Of a stretch of 64,000 nucleotides of DNA, positions 28,749 to 39,303 are shown one piece after another. Within the stretch, counting starts at the first letter, position 1, and every line of letters begins with the position of its first letter. Position numbers and translations under genes: made by a program. The DNA is from Rhodocyclales bacterium GT-UBC (GTDB taxonomy: Bacteria; Pseudomonadota; Gammaproteobacteria; Burkholderiales; Rhodocyclaceae): positions 145,128 to 209,127 of the forward strand of contig QXPY01000012.1 of assembly GCA_003583745.1 (NCBI GenBank). The letters run 5' to 3'. The notes below the pieces were generated by a model. The model saw only the letters and a list, made by a program, of their open reading frames with translations, was not told where the DNA came from and ran no database searches.

Positions 28749-29840
28749 ATGGCTGCCATCAAGGTCATGATCGTCGATGATTCCGCCGTCGTCCGCCAGG
28801 TGCTGTCGACCACGCTGGACGAAGATGCCGGCATCGAAGTCATCGCTACCGCCCCCGATCCGATCTTCGCACTGGAAAAAATGCAGAAGTCGTGGCCGGA
28901 CGTCATCGTGCTCGACGTCGAAATGCCCCGCATGGACGGCGTCACCTTCCTGAAAAAAGTGATGAGCATTCGCCCGACGCCGGTGGTGATCTGCTCGACG
29001 CTGACCGAACGCGGTTCCGAAACCGCCATGCAGGTGATGGCGGCCGGCGCCATAGCCATCGTCACCAAACCGACTACCGGCTTGCGTCAGTTCCTGGTCG
29101 AAAGTTCGCGCGAACTGATCCAGGCGATCAAGGCCGCCTCCAAGGCCAACCTGAAACGCCTCGGCCCCTCCGCCCACCCGGTCACGCCGCTGCCCAATAT
29201 CCCCAAGCTCAGCGCCGACGCCATCCTGGCCGCCGGCAGCCACAACCAGGCGATGGCGCAGACCACGGAGAGCATTGTCGCCATCGGCACCTCGACCGGC
29301 GGCACCCAGGCGCTCGAAGCGGTACTCACCGCCTTGCCGCGCGTTTCGCCCGGCATCGTCATCGTTCAGCACATGCCGGAAAAGTTCACCGCCGCCTTTG
29401 CCCAGCGCCTGAACAGCCTGTGCCAGATCGAGGTCAAGGAGGCCGCCCACGGCGACCGAGTGATGGCCGGACGTGCGCTGATCGCACCAGGAGGCCGGCA
29501 TATGCTGCTCAAGCGCAGCGGTGCCCAATATATTGTCGATATCGTCGACGGGCCGCCGGTCAGCCGACACCGTCCCTCGGTCGATGTGCTGTTCCGCTCG
29601 GCGGCACGTTTCGCCGGCAAGAACGCCGTCGGCATCATCATGACCGGCATGGGCGACGACGGCGCCAAGGGGCTCAAGGAAATGCACGATGCCGGCGCCT
29701 GGACGGTCGGCCAGGACGAGGACAGCTGCGTCGTCTATGGCATGCCCAAGGAAGCAGTCAAGCTGGGGGCGGTGGACAAGGTCCTCGGCCTGAACGACAT
29801 CCCCGCCGCCATCCTCGGCAAGATCGGGCGGCGCAGCTAA
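28749..29840 (+). CDS. cheB: Chemotaxis methylesterase/response regulator CheB
   Basis: A 363-residue phosphorylation-activated receptor methylesterase and deamidase. The receiver domain has Asp56 ([13 protein letters not shown]). The catalytic triad is Ser182 ([11 protein letters not shown]), His208 (VQHMPEKFT) and Asp303 ([10 protein letters not shown]). The start at 28749 gives [15 protein letters not shown]; an upstream in-frame ATG lies inside cheD. It is the last gene of the chemotaxis operon. A hairpin downstream (29851-29881) is oriented for the opposite strand. Confidence 0.96.
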   Translation: MAAIKVMIVDDSAVVRQVLSTTLDEDAGIEVIATAPDPIFALEKMQKSWPDVIVLDVEMPRMDGVTFLKKVMSIRPTPVVICSTLTERGSETAMQVMAAGAIAIVTKPTTGLRQFLVESSRELIQAIKAASKANLKRLGPSAHPVTPLPNIPKLSADAILAAGSHNQAMAQTTESIVAIGTSTGGTQALEAVLTALPRVSPGIVIVQHMPEKFTAAFAQRLNSLCQIEVKEAAHGDRVMAGRALIAPGGRHMLLKRSGAQYIVDIVDGPPVSRHRPSVDVLFRSAARFAGKNAVGIIMTGMGDDGAKGLKEMHDAGAWTVGQDEDSCVVYGMPKEAVKLGAVDKVLGLNDIPAAILGKIGRRS

Positions 29841-29850
29841 CCGCTGCGGC

Positions 29851-29881
29851 AAAAAAAAGGCCGCCTCGCGCGGGCGGCCTT
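29851..29881 (-). terminator. Rho-independent terminator of grxD (minus strand)
   Basis: Stem AAGGCCGCC/GGCGGCCTT (29857-29865 and 29873-29881) with a 7-base loop. The eight A bases at 29851-29858 become a U-run on the minus strand, so it terminates the leftward grxD transcript. In the plus direction it lacks a T-run but could still block read-through from cheB. Confidence 0.88.
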
Positions 29882-29901
29882 GTCGCATCCGGCGAAAGGG
29901 A

Positions 29902-30222
29902 TCAGGCAGCGATGCCTTCGAGCAGTTGCTGCAGTTCGCCGGTCTGGTACATCTCTTTCATGATGTCGCAGCCGCCGACGAATTCGCCCTTGATGTAAAG
30001 CTGGGGAATGGTCGGCCAATTGGCGTATTCCTTGACGCCATTGCGGATTTCCTCGTCGGCCAGCACGTTGACTGTGACGAAGTCCTCGACGCCGCAGACC
30101 TTGAGAATCTGCACGGCGGTGGCCGAGAAACCGCACTGCGGGAAACGGGCATCGCCCTTCATGTAGAGGACGACCGGGTTGCCGGTTACGGTTTCATGGA
30201 TGCGTTGCTGAACGTCGGACAT
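29902..30222 (-). CDS. grxD: Monothiol glutaredoxin (Grx4/GrxD type)
   Basis: A 106-residue CGFS-type monothiol glutaredoxin, which carries and transfers [2Fe-2S] clusters with glutathione. The active site is Cys30 in FPQCGFSATAV; the cis-Pro segment WPTIPQLYI and the GGCDIMKEM glutathione site follow. The start at 30222 (MSDVQQRI) has GGAGAAACC before it. It lies 13 bp downstream of prmC on the same strand, completing a prfA-prmC-grxD run often seen in betaproteobacteria. Confidence 0.95.
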   Translation of the reverse strand: MSDVQQRIHETVTGNPVVLYMKGDARFPQCGFSATAVQILKVCGVEDFVTVNVLADEEIRNGVKEYANWPTIPQLYIKGEFVGGCDIMKEMYQTGELQQLLEGIAA

Positions 30223-30235
30223 GGTTTCTCCAGTA

Positions 30236-31054
30236 TTACAGTTGACCGCCTGAGACACGGTCGATGCCGGCCAGGTCGGGAAGGGTGAATGCGTTTTTGA
30301 ACCCGGCAGCCTGCAATAAGTTCCGGCTCGCCTCGCCTTGGTCGTAACCGTGCTCGAACAGCAGCCAACCGCCGGCCGCCAGATGTGCCGGCGCCGTGGC
30401 GACGATACGCCGTATGCAGGCCAGGCCGTTGCCGCCGGCTTCGAGGTCGGTCAAGGCCTGGCGCGGCTCGAAGGGCAGGCCGTCGAGTTCGAGATGCGGG
30501 TCGCCTTCGGCGACATAGGGCGGGTTGGAAACGATCAGCTCGAATTGCCGTCCGGCCAGGGCCGACAGCCAGTCGCTTTCGACGAATTCGACGCGGGCCC
30601 CGAGGCGACCGGCGTTGTTGGCCGCCACCTGCAGGGCGGCCGGCGAGATATCGACGGCGGTAACCCTTGCCGAACATTCCAGCGCCAACGAAATGGCGAC
30701 GATGCCGGAACCGGTGCCGAGATCGAGCAGCCGCGGAGCGGAAACGCCCTGCGCTTTATCGAGCGCCTGTTCGATCAGCAGTTCGGTTTCCGGGCGCGGG
30801 ATCAGTACATCCGGCGAGACCTGGAAGATGCGACCGCGAAACTCTGCCTCGCCGACCAGATAGGCCAGTGGCTCGCCCTTGGCGCGGCGCCCGACCCATT
30901 CGGCAAACTGCGCGTAGGCCGGGGCGAATACCGGCGTTTCGGGCCGGGCCAGCAAATCGGCATGCGAGCAACCGGTGGCGTATTGCAGCAGCAGGCGCGC
31001 GTCGAGCCGGTCGATCTGCTGCCGTGCCGCAGCCAGCGCCTCGCCCAGGGTCAT
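30236..31054 (-). CDS. prmC: Release factor glutamine methyltransferase
   Basis: PrmC (HemK) methylates the glutamine of the GGQ motif in release factors RF1 and RF2. The 272-residue length is normal. It has an N-terminal helical domain, SAM motif [16 protein letters not shown] and the catalytic NPPY in [13 protein letters not shown]. Its start overlaps the stop of prfA, its own substrate gene, by 4 bp (ATGA). Confidence 0.96.
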   Translation of the reverse strand: MTLGEALAAARQQIDRLDARLLLQYATGCSHADLLARPETPVFAPAYAQFAEWVGRRAKGEPLAYLVGEAEFRGRIFQVSPDVLIPRPETELLIEQALDKAQGVSAPRLLDLGTGSGIVAISLALECSARVTAVDISPAALQVAANNAGRLGARVEFVESDWLSALAGRQFELIVSNPPYVAEGDPHLELDGLPFEPRQALTDLEAGGNGLACIRRIVATAPAHLAAGGWLLFEHGYDQGEASRNLLQAAGFKNAFTLPDLAGIDRVSGGQL

Positions 31055-32133
31055 TGCTGTTCGGCCAGTTCGGCCAGTTGATCGGCCTGATGTTCGGCCG
31101 CCAGCGCCCCCAGCAACTCCTCCATGTCGCCATCCATGATCGCGGCGATCTTGTACAGCGTCAGATTGATGCGGTGATCGGTAATGCGCCCCTGCGGGAA
31201 ATTGTAAGTACGGATACGCTCGGAGCGGTCGCCGGAGCCGATCAGGCTCTTGCGGGTACTGGCAATGGCACTCTGCTGCGCCCGCACCTGCACGTCCTTG
31301 ATGCGGGCCGCCAGCACGCGCATCGCCGAAGCCTTGTTGGCGTGCTGCGAGCGCCCGTCCTGGCATTCGGCCACGATGCCGGTTGGAATGTGCGTGATCC
31401 GCACCGCCGAATCGGTCTTGTTGATGTGCTGGCCGCCGGCGCCCGAGGCACGGAAGGTGTCGATGCGCAGGTCGGCGGGGTTGAGGTTGACGTCCTCGAC
31501 CTCGTCGGCTTCGGGCATGATGGCCACGGTACAGGCCGAAGTATGGATGCGGCCTTGGGTTTCGGTTTCCGGTACGCGCTGCACGCGATGGCCGCCGGAT
31601 TCGAACTTGAGACGGGAATAGGCACCGTAACCGGCGATCCGGCAGATGATTTCGCGATAGCCGCCCAATTCCGATTCGCTGGCCGACATCACTTCGACCT
31701 GCCAGCGCTGGCGTTCGGCGAAACGCGAATACATGCGGAACAGGTCGCCGGCAAACAGTGCCGATTCGTCGCCGCCGGTCCCGGCCCGGATTTCCAGGAT
31801 GACGTTGCGTTCGTCGTTGGGGTCCTTGGGCAGCAACAGCTTTTGCAATTCGACTTCGAACTCGGGCAAACGCGCCTTGGCACCGGCGATTTCTTCCTCG
31901 GCGAATTCGCGCATCTCGGGATCGTCGCGCATCGCCTCGGCCTCGGCGAGATCGCGCTCGGCCTGACGGAACGCATTGAACTGGGCAATCACCGGCTCGA
32001 GTTCGGCGCGTTCGCGCGACAGCTTGCGAAACTGGTCCATGTCGCCGGCCGTGCTCGGGTCGGATAACATGCGATCGATTTCGTCGAGACGATCAACCAG
32101 CAGATCGAGTTTTTGGCGAATGCTTTCTTTCAT
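31051..32133 (-). CDS. prfA: Peptide chain release factor 1
   Basis: RF1 reads UAA and UAG stop codons and triggers peptide release on the ribosome. The 360-residue protein has the GGQ motif in [21 protein letters not shown], the site modified by PrmC. The start at 32133 gives [12 protein letters not shown] as in the family; longer frames upstream are antisense to the divergent regulator region. It is normally preceded by hemA, but here a GGDEF gene on the other strand lies between them. Confidence 0.97.
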   Translation of the reverse strand: MKESIRQKLDLLVDRLDEIDRMLSDPSTAGDMDQFRKLSRERAELEPVIAQFNAFRQAERDLAEAEAMRDDPEMREFAEEEIAGAKARLPEFEVELQKLLLPKDPNDERNVILEIRAGTGGDESALFAGDLFRMYSRFAERQRWQVEVMSASESELGGYREIICRIAGYGAYSRLKFESGGHRVQRVPETETQGRIHTSACTVAIMPEADEVEDVNLNPADLRIDTFRASGAGGQHINKTDSAVRITHIPTGIVAECQDGRSQHANKASAMRVLAARIKDVQVRAQQSAIASTRKSLIGSGDRSERIRTYNFPQGRITDHRINLTLYKIAAIMDGDMEELLGALAAEHQADQLAELAEQQ

Positions 32134-32274
32134 TTCGGTCAGCCATCCGGCCAAGGTGTTCGAAGGGGCATTATGGTACCCGAGATCACCTTCGGTCGGC
32201 GACGAACGGTGAAGACAAGCATTGCCAGCAAATCTACCCGAACGCATAATTCCGGATTAGACAAATATTCACTC

Positions 32275-33936
32275 ATGCTGACTATTGCCCATTCCGTTAT
32301 CGCCCTGGCGGAAACGCTTGAACGCCGGTGGAAAAGTTACCGCGAAGGCGGCGAATTCGATCATTTCGTCGAATTCACCCTTTCGCTCAACGGTCTGACT
32401 GAGCAACTCAATCGGCAACATCTGCCGGGCCTGGTGCGAGCCTGCCAGGAACTGGAAAACAAGGCCCTCGCCTTGTTCGTCGATCCCTCCATGCACCCGG
32501 TGGCCATCGATCAGGCAAATGCCATCGAACGCCATCTGGCCATCATCCTCAACGAACTGTATCGCCACGAAACCCCGGCCGTGCAGGGCCGACGCAGTAC
32601 CGACCCGCAGGATGAACCGGGCGAGGCCTGGAACCAGCCACGCGAAGTCCTCCTCGTTTCGCGCCCCGGCCATCCCTGGGCAGCATCGCTCAGCGAGCAA
32701 TTGCGCTTCTTCGGCTTTACCCCGCGCTGCCAAGCCTGGGAAAAGGAAGCTCCGGCACAGGAGGCGCCGCTGGCCATCGTCTTCATCCCCGACCGCGAAG
32801 GCAGCGCATATCCGCCGGCTGCGGTCAGCGCCATCATGGCCATGCGCACGCAATTCCCGACCAGCTATTTCTATTGCCTGTCGGTACCGTCCAATTTGCA
32901 GAGCATCGTCCTCCTGCAACGCGCCGGCGCCGATGCCTGCGTGCCCGCCGGCAACAAGGTCAGCGACGTGCTGTCGCGCATTCTCGATCTGGTCGAAACG
33001 CGCGAACAGGAAACGCATCGCGTCCTGGTCGTCGAGGACTCGCCCACCGCCGTCGCTCACATCCGACGCTCGCTGTCGCAGCACGGCATCGACAGCCGGG
33101 CGATCAACGACCCGCGCCAGCTGCTCGAAGCCGCCGCCGACTATCGGCCGGACGCCATCCTGATGGACATGTACATGCCCTTCTGCACCGGCGTCGAAGT
33201 CACCAGCGCACTGCGCCAGATTCCCGAATACCAGGCACTGCCGGTCATCTACCTGTCGAGCGAAACGGATATCGCGCAACAGGTCGAAGCACTGCGCCTG
33301 GGCGGCGACCAGTTCCTGACCAAGCCGATCAACCCGATCATCCTGGCCTCGGTGGTCAAGACCAAGATCGAGCGCTACCGCGACATGCTTTATTCCGGCC
33401 GCCACGACAGCCTGACCGGACTGCTCAACCACTCGACCTCGAAGGGCGCGCTCGAAACCCTGCTCCGCCAGCGCACGGGAGCCAGCAAGCTGGTCGTCGC
33501 CATGCTCGACATCGATCATTTCAAATCGGTAAACGACAACTTCGGCCACCCGGTCGGCGATCAGGTCATTCGCAGCCTGGCCTGGCTACTGCGCGGCCGC
33601 TTGCGCAATACCGACCTGATCGGTCGCTATGGCGGAGAAGAGTTCATCCTGGCCCTGCCCGATGCCGAGTTGCCGCGTGCCATCGCCCTCCTGGAACAGA
33701 TCCGCGAGGACTTCTCGGTTTTGCCGCACGCCCACAGCCACGGCGCGCTGCGCGCCACCTTCAGTTGCGGTGTCGCCGCCCTGCCCGACTACAGCACGGC
33801 CAGCGAATTGATCGAAGCCGCCGACCAGGCGCTGCTGCAGGCCAAACGGGCCGGTCGCAACCGGGTGATCGTGGCGCCCCGCCCCGACCAGGGCTCAGTC
33901 GTTCGAATGCAGGTGAAAGAGGCGGCTGGCCGCTGA
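32275..33936 (+). CDS. Response regulator with GGDEF domain (diguanylate cyclase)
   Basis: A 553-residue soluble protein. A helical N-terminal domain (about 1-110), a degenerate receiver-like segment (about 125-240) and a true receiver (about 247-365, phosphoacceptor Asp298 in [12 protein letters not shown], Lys in FLTKPIN) precede a GGDEF domain whose catalytic motif GGEEF begins at residue 453. An RxxD inhibitory site (RNTD) lies five residues before it. It would make c-di-GMP on phosphorylation. The start is uncertain: ATG 32275 is chosen because codons between 32173 and 32275 are untypical (TTA, TCA, GGA), but ATG 32173 has a better ribosome site (AAGGGG). Its 3' end overlaps hemA by 42 bp. 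Confidence 0.85.
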   Translation: MLTIAHSVIALAETLERRWKSYREGGEFDHFVEFTLSLNGLTEQLNRQHLPGLVRACQELENKALALFVDPSMHPVAIDQANAIERHLAIILNELYRHETPAVQGRRSTDPQDEPGEAWNQPREVLLVSRPGHPWAASLSEQLRFFGFTPRCQAWEKEAPAQEAPLAIVFIPDREGSAYPPAAVSAIMAMRTQFPTSYFYCLSVPSNLQSIVLLQRAGADACVPAGNKVSDVLSRILDLVETREQETHRVLVVEDSPTAVAHIRRSLSQHGIDSRAINDPRQLLEAAADYRPDAILMDMYMPFCTGVEVTSALRQIPEYQALPVIYLSSETDIAQQVEALRLGGDQFLTKPINPIILASVVKTKIERYRDMLYSGRHDSLTGLLNHSTSKGALETLLRQRTGASKLVVAMLDIDHFKSVNDNFGHPVGDQVIRSLAWLLRGRLRNTDLIGRYGGEEFILALPDAELPRAIALLEQIREDFSVLPHAHSHGALRATFSCGVAALPDYSTASELIEAADQALLQAKRAGRNRVIVAPRPDQGSVVRMQVKEAAGR

Positions 33937-35145
33937 CTGCAACTCGCTGCGCTCGCTGCCCTCGGCCAGATTGAGCGCCTGGGTGGGCGAGTGCAGGAAC
34001 TTGTTGGTCAGGCGATGCGACAGGTGTTCGATCACCTTCTCGGGCGCCTCGCCCTTGGCCAGCAACTTCATCGCATGTTCGACCTCGTGCCGGCGCATGC
34101 GCTCGGCGGAATCGCGCAGGGAACGAATAACCGGCACGGTGTCGCGTGCCTGCAGCCAGCCCAGAAAATCCTGGACCCGCGACTTGATGATGTCCTCGGC
34201 TTCGACCACGGCGGCCTGCCGCGACTCCATGCCGCTCTCGACAACCTGCGCCAGATCATCGACGGTGTACAGGAAGATGTCGTCGAGCTGGCCAACTTCT
34301 TCCTCGATGTCGCGCGGCACGGCGAGGTCGATCATGAAGATCGGCCGGTGACGGCGTACCTTGACCGCCCGCTCGACCATGCCCAGACCGATGATCGGCA
34401 GAGGGCTGCCGGTGCAGGAGACGACGATGTCGTGCTGGGCCAGATGTTCGCCCAGTTCGTCGAGGCGAATGGCACTGCCGTTGAAGCGCTCTGCCAGGGC
34501 TCGACCACGTTCCAGCGTCCGGTTGGCGATGGTCACCTGCTTCGGTTGGCGCGAGCAGAAATGAGCGGCGCACAATTCGATCATTTCGCCGGCACCGATG
34601 AACAGGATGCGCTGGCTGCCAATGTCCTCGAAGATGCGCTCGGCGAGGTGCACGCCGGCCGCCGCCATCGACACGATATTGGCGCCGATTGCCGTCGTGC
34701 TGCGCACTTCCTTGGCGACCGAGAACGAGCGCTGGAAAAGCTTGTGCAACTGCGTGCCGAGGGTGCCGCTTTCCTCGGCGGCGCGCACCGCATCCTTCAT
34801 CTGGCCGAGGATCTGCGGTTCGCCGACCACCATCGAGTCGAGGCCGCTGGCGACGCGAAAGGCGTGGCGGATTGCTTCGGGCTGGTCGTGGGTGTACAGG
34901 AAGGGCGCCAGTTCGGCTCGGTCGACCTGATGGTATTGCGACAACCAGTCGATCACTACGTCCGGCGTCTCGGCAGCACAATAGATCTCGGTTCGATTGC
35001 AGGTGGACAGGATCGCCACCTCCTTGACCGGCTTGCTGCGCGTCAGGTCGGCCAGTGCGTGGTGCAGCTTGGCGGCGTCAAAAGCCACCCGCTCGCGAAT
35101 GACGAGGGGAGCGGAATGATGATTGATGCCGAGCGTGAAAATCAC
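33895..35145 (-). CDS. hemA: Glutamyl-tRNA reductase
   Basis: HemA reduces glutamyl-tRNA(Glu) to glutamate-1-semialdehyde, the committed step of C5-pathway tetrapyrrole synthesis. The 416-residue length, catalytic Cys49 in LSTCNRTE and the [22 protein letters not shown] block are diagnostic. GTG at 35145 is chosen because it yields the family-typical N-terminus [13 protein letters not shown]; a TTG at 35169 is also in frame. A TATAAT lies at 35186-35181. Downstream, its last 42 bp are shared with the convergent GGDEF gene. Confidence 0.93.
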   Translation of the reverse strand: MIFTLGINHHSAPLVIRERVAFDAAKLHHALADLTRSKPVKEVAILSTCNRTEIYCAAETPDVVIDWLSQYHQVDRAELAPFLYTHDQPEAIRHAFRVASGLDSMVVGEPQILGQMKDAVRAAEESGTLGTQLHKLFQRSFSVAKEVRSTTAIGANIVSMAAAGVHLAERIFEDIGSQRILFIGAGEMIELCAAHFCSRQPKQVTIANRTLERGRALAERFNGSAIRLDELGEHLAQHDIVVSCTGSPLPIIGLGMVERAVKVRRHRPIFMIDLAVPRDIEEEVGQLDDIFLYTVDDLAQVVESGMESRQAAVVEAEDIIKSRVQDFLGWLQARDTVPVIRSLRDSAERMRRHEVEHAMKLLAKGEAPEKVIEHLSHRLTNKFLHSPTQALNLAEGSERSELQSAASRLFHLHSND

Positions 35146-35180
35146 CGGATGTGGGGCGGGCGCGAACAAAACGGGGGGCG

Positions 35181-35186
35181 ATTATA
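35181..35186 (-). promoter_or_regulatory. Candidate -10 element of hemA
   Basis: On the minus strand these bases read TATAAT, a perfect -10 hexamer, 36 bp before the chosen hemA start. The matching -35 region (about 35204-35209) reads GGGGAG and is poor, so an activator may be needed. Confidence 0.5.
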
Positions 35187-35218
35187 GCACCCCGCCCCGC
35201 CGCCTCCCCCGATCTGGA

Positions 35219-36289
35219 TCAGAACAGGAAAGCCTGCTTTTCCGGTACGGCAACCGGCTGCTGATCGGCCCCGAATACCCGCACCTGGCGCGGTCGGAAC
35301 CAGACCGCTTGACCGACGGCGAGGAGCAAGGCCTCGTGCCGTTCGCGCGACAGCTCGACCTCGACGATCTCGCTGTTGTGCAGCAACTCGATGCGCACCA
35401 CCGGCCCGATCGGATGCACGTGCTGCACCGTCGCCGGCAGACCGCCCTCAAGCGCTTGCAGGGCGATATCGATGTCGTGCGGCCGGACGAAGGCGGTCGC
35501 CTTGCCGGCGCTGTCCGCGCTGCGCTCGACCTCGGCGTAGCCGCCCTGGACACGGCTGTGGAAGACATTGACGTTGCCCAGGAACTGATAGACGAAGGGC
35601 GAGGCCGGGCTGGAATAGACCTCGTCGGGCGAGCCGATCTGCTCGATCTTGCCGTGGTTCATCACCACGACGCGGTCGGCCACTTCCAGCGCCTCTTCCT
35701 GATCGTGCGTCACGAAGACGCTGGAAATGTGCATGTCGTCGTGCAGGCGGCGCAGCCAGCGGCGCAGTTCCTTGCGCACCTTGGTGTCGAGCGCGCCGAA
35801 CGGTTCGTCGAGCAGCAGCACCTTCGGTTCGACGGCGAGCGCCCGGGCCAGCGCGATCCGCTGGCGCTGACCGCCGGACAGTTGCGAAGGATAGCGGTCA
35901 GCCAGCCAGTCGAGCTGGACCAAGCCGAGCAGTTCCATGACCCGACGCTTGATCTCGGCCTCGTTCGGCCGCTCCTTGCGCGGCTTGACGCGCAGGCCGA
36001 AGGCCACGTTCTCGAACACTGTCATGTGGCGGAACAGCGCATAGTGCTGGAAGACGAAACCGACGTTGCGGTCGCGGGCGTGCAGATGGGTCGCCTCGGC
36101 GCCGGAGAACAGGATCTCGCCCTGATCGGCCGTCTCCATGCCGGCGATGATGCGCAGCAAGGTCGTCTTGCCGCAGCCGGAGGGGCCGAGCAGCGCGACC
36201 AGTTCGCCGGTCGGGATGTCGAGATTGATGTTGTCGAGCGCGACGAAATTGCCGAAGCGCTTGGCGATGTTGCGGATTTCGATACTCAT
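35219..36289 (-). CDS. cysA: Sulfate/thiosulfate ABC transporter ATPase
   Basis: A 356-residue ATP-binding subunit of the sulfate importer. Walker [10 protein letters not shown], signature [15 protein letters not shown], Walker [13 protein letters not shown] and the switch His in [11 protein letters not shown] are present, followed by a TOBE-like C-terminal regulatory domain. The start at 36289 ([15 protein letters not shown]) overlaps the cysW stop by 4 bp. It is the last gene of sbp-cysT-cysW-cysA. Confidence 0.96.
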   Translation of the reverse strand: MSIEIRNIAKRFGNFVALDNINLDIPTGELVALLGPSGCGKTTLLRIIAGMETADQGEILFSGAEATHLHARDRNVGFVFQHYALFRHMTVFENVAFGLRVKPRKERPNEAEIKRRVMELLGLVQLDWLADRYPSQLSGGQRQRIALARALAVEPKVLLLDEPFGALDTKVRKELRRWLRRLHDDMHISSVFVTHDQEEALEVADRVVVMNHGKIEQIGSPDEVYSSPASPFVYQFLGNVNVFHSRVQGGYAEVERSADSAGKATAFVRPHDIDIALQALEGGLPATVQHVHPIGPVVRIELLHNSEIVEVELSRERHEALLLAVGQAVWFRPRQVRVFGADQQPVAVPEKQAFLF

Positions 36290-37152
36290 TGGGTTTTCTC
36301 CGGTGCCAGCACCGTATTCAGCATTTCGGTCTCTTTTTTCATCCGCCATTCGACGATGGTCTTGGCAACCAGCGTCACCAGCGCCAGCAAGGCGAGGATG
36401 GAGGCGGCGGCAAAGGCGCCGATGGCGTTGTACTCGTTGTAGAGGATTTCGACATGCAGCGGCAGGGTATTGGTTTCGCCGCGAATGTGCCCGGAAACCA
36501 CCGACACCGCGCCGAATTCGCCCATCGCCCGGGCATTCGACAAGATCACGCCGTAAAGCAGACCCCACTTGATATTGGGCAGGGTCACCCGCCAGAACAT
36601 CTGCCAGCCCGAGGCGCCGAGCGAAACCGCCGCCTCTTCCTCCTCCTTGCCCTGCGACTGCATCAGCGGGATCAACTCGCGGGCGATGAAGGGGAAGGTG
36701 ATGAACATGGTGGCCAGGATCATCCCCGGCACCGCAAAGACGATTTTCAGTTCATGGTCGGCCAGCCACGGACCGAAGGTGCCCTGGGCGCCGAAGAGCA
36801 GGATGAAGATCAAGCCGGCGACCACCGGCGAAACGGCGAACGGCAGGTCGATCAGGGTGATCAGCAGGCTCTTGCCCTTGAAGTCGAACTTGGCGATGGC
36901 CCAGGCGGCGGCCACTCCGAAGACGATGTTGAAGGGCAGCACGGCCAGCGCGATGCCGATGGTCAGAACGATGGCGGAGCGGGTTTCCGGCTCGCTGAGT
37001 GCCTCGACGTAAGCCGGAACGCCCTGGGCCAATGCCTCGACGAACACCGCGACGAGCGGCAGGCCGAGGAAGAAGAAAAGAAAGCCCAGGCCGACTGCCA
37101 TCAGGCTGTAACGGACCCAGCGCGGTTCCTGGGTCGAACGATTCGATTTCAT
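36286..37152 (-). CDS. cysW: Sulfate ABC transporter permease CysW
   Basis: A 288-residue inner-membrane permease with about six helices. The EAA loop that contacts the ATPase reads [34 protein letters not shown]-terminal [14 protein letters not shown] is a short cytoplasmic lead. It overlaps cysA and cysT by 4 bp each, so all three are translationally coupled. Confidence 0.95.
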   Translation of the reverse strand: MKSNRSTQEPRWVRYSLMAVGLGFLFFFLGLPLVAVFVEALAQGVPAYVEALSEPETRSAIVLTIGIALAVLPFNIVFGVAAAWAIAKFDFKGKSLLITLIDLPFAVSPVVAGLIFILLFGAQGTFGPWLADHELKIVFAVPGMILATMFITFPFIARELIPLMQSQGKEEEEAAVSLGASGWQMFWRVTLPNIKWGLLYGVILSNARAMGEFGAVSVVSGHIRGETNTLPLHVEILYNEYNAIGAFAAASILALLALVTLVAKTIVEWRMKKETEMLNTVLAPEKTQ

Positions 37153-38021
37153 TGCGCACCTCCCGCCCGGCCGGCCGCCACTTCAAGCGGCTCCGTGTTC
37201 TTGTGCCGGTTGGCCGTCCACCACTGCAGCACATTGACGCAGAGCAGCAGGACGAAGGACAGCGCCAGCATCACCACGGCCAGCGAGGTGGCACCCAGGA
37301 CATCGTATTGTTCCAGCTTGGAGATGATCAGCAGCGGCGTGATTTCCGAGATCAGCGGCAGGTTGCCGGCAATGAAGATGACCGAGCCGTATTCGCCGAC
37401 CGCCCGGGCAAAGGCCAGCGCGAAGCCGGTAAGCAGCGCCGGCGAAATGGCCGGGAAGATGATCCGGCGAAACGTCAGCCAGCGCGAGGCGCCGAGCGAG
37501 GCGGCCGCCTCCTCGACCTCGATCTCGATGTCCTCGATCACCGGCTGCAGCGTCCGCACGACGAAGGGCAGCGTGATGAAGGTCAGCGCGACGACGATGC
37601 CCCACGGGGTGTAGGCCACCTTGAAACCGAGCGGCTCGATGTAGCGGCCCAGCCAGCCGTTGCCGGCATACAGCGTGGCCAGCGTGATGCCCGCCACCGC
37701 GGTCGGCAGCGCAAACGGCAAGTCGACCAGGGCATCGACGAAACGCTTGCCCGGAAAGGGATAACGCACCAGCACCCAGGCCACGATCAGGCCGAAGAAG
37801 GCATTGATCATCGCCGCCAGCAGCGAAGCGCCGAAGGTGACGCGAAACGCCGCCAGCGAGCGCTCGCTGAGCGCGATATCCATCACCTGCCCGAAGCCGA
37901 GCTCGGCCGTCCGCAAGATCATGCCGCCCAAGGGCAGCAGGATCAGCAGGGAAAGATAGACCAGCGTATAACCCAGTGCCAGACCGAAGCCGGGCAGGAC
38001 GCGTTGGGATTTTGAAACCAT
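37149..38021 (-). CDS. cysT: Sulfate ABC transporter permease CysT (CysU)
   Basis: A 290-residue inner-membrane permease with about six helices. Its EAA loop reads [31 protein letters not shown], and [15 protein letters not shown] is a family block. It forms the channel with CysW. The gene follows sbp after a 106-bp gap holding two hairpins, which suggests that periplasmic binding protein is made in excess over the membrane parts. Confidence 0.95.
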   Translation of the reverse strand: MVSKSQRVLPGFGLALGYTLVYLSLLILLPLGGMILRTAELGFGQVMDIALSERSLAAFRVTFGASLLAAMINAFFGLIVAWVLVRYPFPGKRFVDALVDLPFALPTAVAGITLATLYAGNGWLGRYIEPLGFKVAYTPWGIVVALTFITLPFVVRTLQPVIEDIEIEVEEAAASLGASRWLTFRRIIFPAISPALLTGFALAFARAVGEYGSVIFIAGNLPLISEITPLLIISKLEQYDVLGATSLAVVMLALSFVLLLCVNVLQWWTANRHKNTEPLEVAAGRAGGAQ

Positions 38022-38055
38022 CGTGCTTTTCCGAACAAAGGAGCCCGCTCGCCCC

Positions 38056-38113
38056 GTCTCACCATGAGACAGTCGGCCAAAACAGGCTCCGGCTCCCGAA
38101 CAGTCGGGGAGCC
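38056..38113 (-). promoter_or_regulatory. Two hairpins between sbp and cysT
   Basis: GTCTCA-CCA-TGAGAC (38056-38070) and GGCTCCC/GGGAGCC (38091-38097 and 38107-38113) are perfect stems in the 106-bp intercistronic gap. Neither is followed by a U-run, so they look like mRNA-stabilising or attenuating structures that favour sbp over the permease genes rather than full terminators. Confidence 0.6.
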
Positions 38114-38127
38114 CCGAGATCGATCAG

Positions 38128-39126
38128 TTATTTGCTACCGTAAATCTGGTCGAAGCTGCCGCCATCCTTGAAATGGGTGGCAAACGCCTTGTTGGCGCCA
38201 CCGAACACTTCATCGACGGTAAAGGTCCTGACAGCCGGGAAGAGCGTGGCGTATTTCTTCAGCAACTCCGGATCGCGCGGCCGCAGGTAGTTCTGGGCGG
38301 CATTTTCCTGGCCTTCCTTCGACCACAGATAGTCCAGATAAGCCTGGGCCTGCTTGCGCGTCCCCTTCTTGTCCACCACCTTCTCGACCAGCGCCACCGG
38401 GAACTCGGTCTGCATGGTCAGGCTGGGGTAGACCACCTCGAACTCGCCCTTGCCGAATTCCTTGGCGATCATTTCGGCCTCGGACTCGAAGGTGATCAGC
38501 ACGTCGCCCATCTTGCGCTGCATGAAAGTCGTCGTCGCATCGCGGCCGCCGGCGGCAAACAGCGGCGCATTCTTGAGCAGCTTGCCGAGGAACTCCTGCG
38601 CCGTCTTGTCGCTGCCACCCGGCTGCTTGAGCGCCCAGGCCCAGGCCGAGAGATAGGTATTGCGCCCGTTACCGGTATTTTTCGGATGCGGGATGATCAT
38701 CTGCACGCCCGGCCCGGCGATGTCCGGCCAATCCTTGATCGCCTTGGGATTGCCCTTGCGGACGATGAAAACCATCGCCGAGGTATAGGGCGAGGCATTG
38801 TTCGGAAACTTCTTGGTCCAATCCTTGGCGACCAGGCCCTTGTCGGCCAGAAACTCGATGTCGTTGGCCTGGTTCATCGTCACCACGTCGGCTTCGAGTC
38901 CGTCGGCCACGGCACGCACCTGCTTGGTCGAGCCGCCATGCGACTGTTTCAGCTCGAGGTTTTCCCCGGTTTTCTGTTTCCAGTATTTCTGGAACATCGG
39001 GTTGTAATCCTTATAGACATCGCGGGCAACGTCATAGGAAGCATTGAGCAGGGTGGCATCGGCCAGGGCCGCACCGGCAACCAGCGACAGCATGAGGGCG
39101 GAAAGCGAACGGGAGAGTCGGGACAT
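38128..39126 (-). CDS. sbp: Periplasmic sulfate-binding protein
   Basis: A 332-residue substrate-binding protein of the sulfate importer. A cleavable signal peptide covers about residues 1-22 (LSALMLSLVAGAALA, cut before DATLLN). Family blocks include NASYDVARDVYKDYN, QSHGGSTKQVRAVADGLEADVVTMNQ and the NPKNTGNGRNTYL region. It is the first gene of sbp-cysTWA, likely under a CysB-type activator, with a TATAAC -10-like hexamer at 39176-39171. Confidence 0.95.
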   Translation of the reverse strand: MSRLSRSLSALMLSLVAGAALADATLLNASYDVARDVYKDYNPMFQKYWKQKTGENLELKQSHGGSTKQVRAVADGLEADVVTMNQANDIEFLADKGLVAKDWTKKFPNNASPYTSAMVFIVRKGNPKAIKDWPDIAGPGVQMIIPHPKNTGNGRNTYLSAWAWALKQPGGSDKTAQEFLGKLLKNAPLFAAGGRDATTTFMQRKMGDVLITFESEAEMIAKEFGKGEFEVVYPSLTMQTEFPVALVEKVVDKKGTRKQAQAYLDYLWSKEGQENAAQNYLRPRDPELLKKYATLFPAVRTFTVDEVFGGANKAFATHFKDGGSFDQIYGSK

Positions 39127-39202
39127 GACTTACCTTTTAATGAGCGATTGGCTGGAATTTAGTCGAAGCCGTTATAACCACAAAGACAATTTTTGAATTT
39201 GC

Positions 39203-39221
39203 TTATCGAGATTGTCGATAA
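39203..39221. promoter_or_regulatory. Palindrome TTATCGA-N5-TCGATAA between sbp and the OmpA-type gene
   Basis: Perfect 7-bp arms with a 5-base spacer in the 177-bp divergent region. It lies about 77 bp before the sbp start and 82 bp before the lipoprotein start, upstream of the sbp -10 candidate at 39171-39176, a position suited to an activator or shared operator. The region from 39150 to 39235 is AT-rich compared with its surroundings. Confidence 0.55.
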
Positions 39222-39303
39222 ACCTTGAAGCATCGGCTGCCGCTCTATTCGATCGGAGGCCGAGCGGCTATCATTCGACCTTCTTTCAGCCGCCAGATTC
39301 CCG

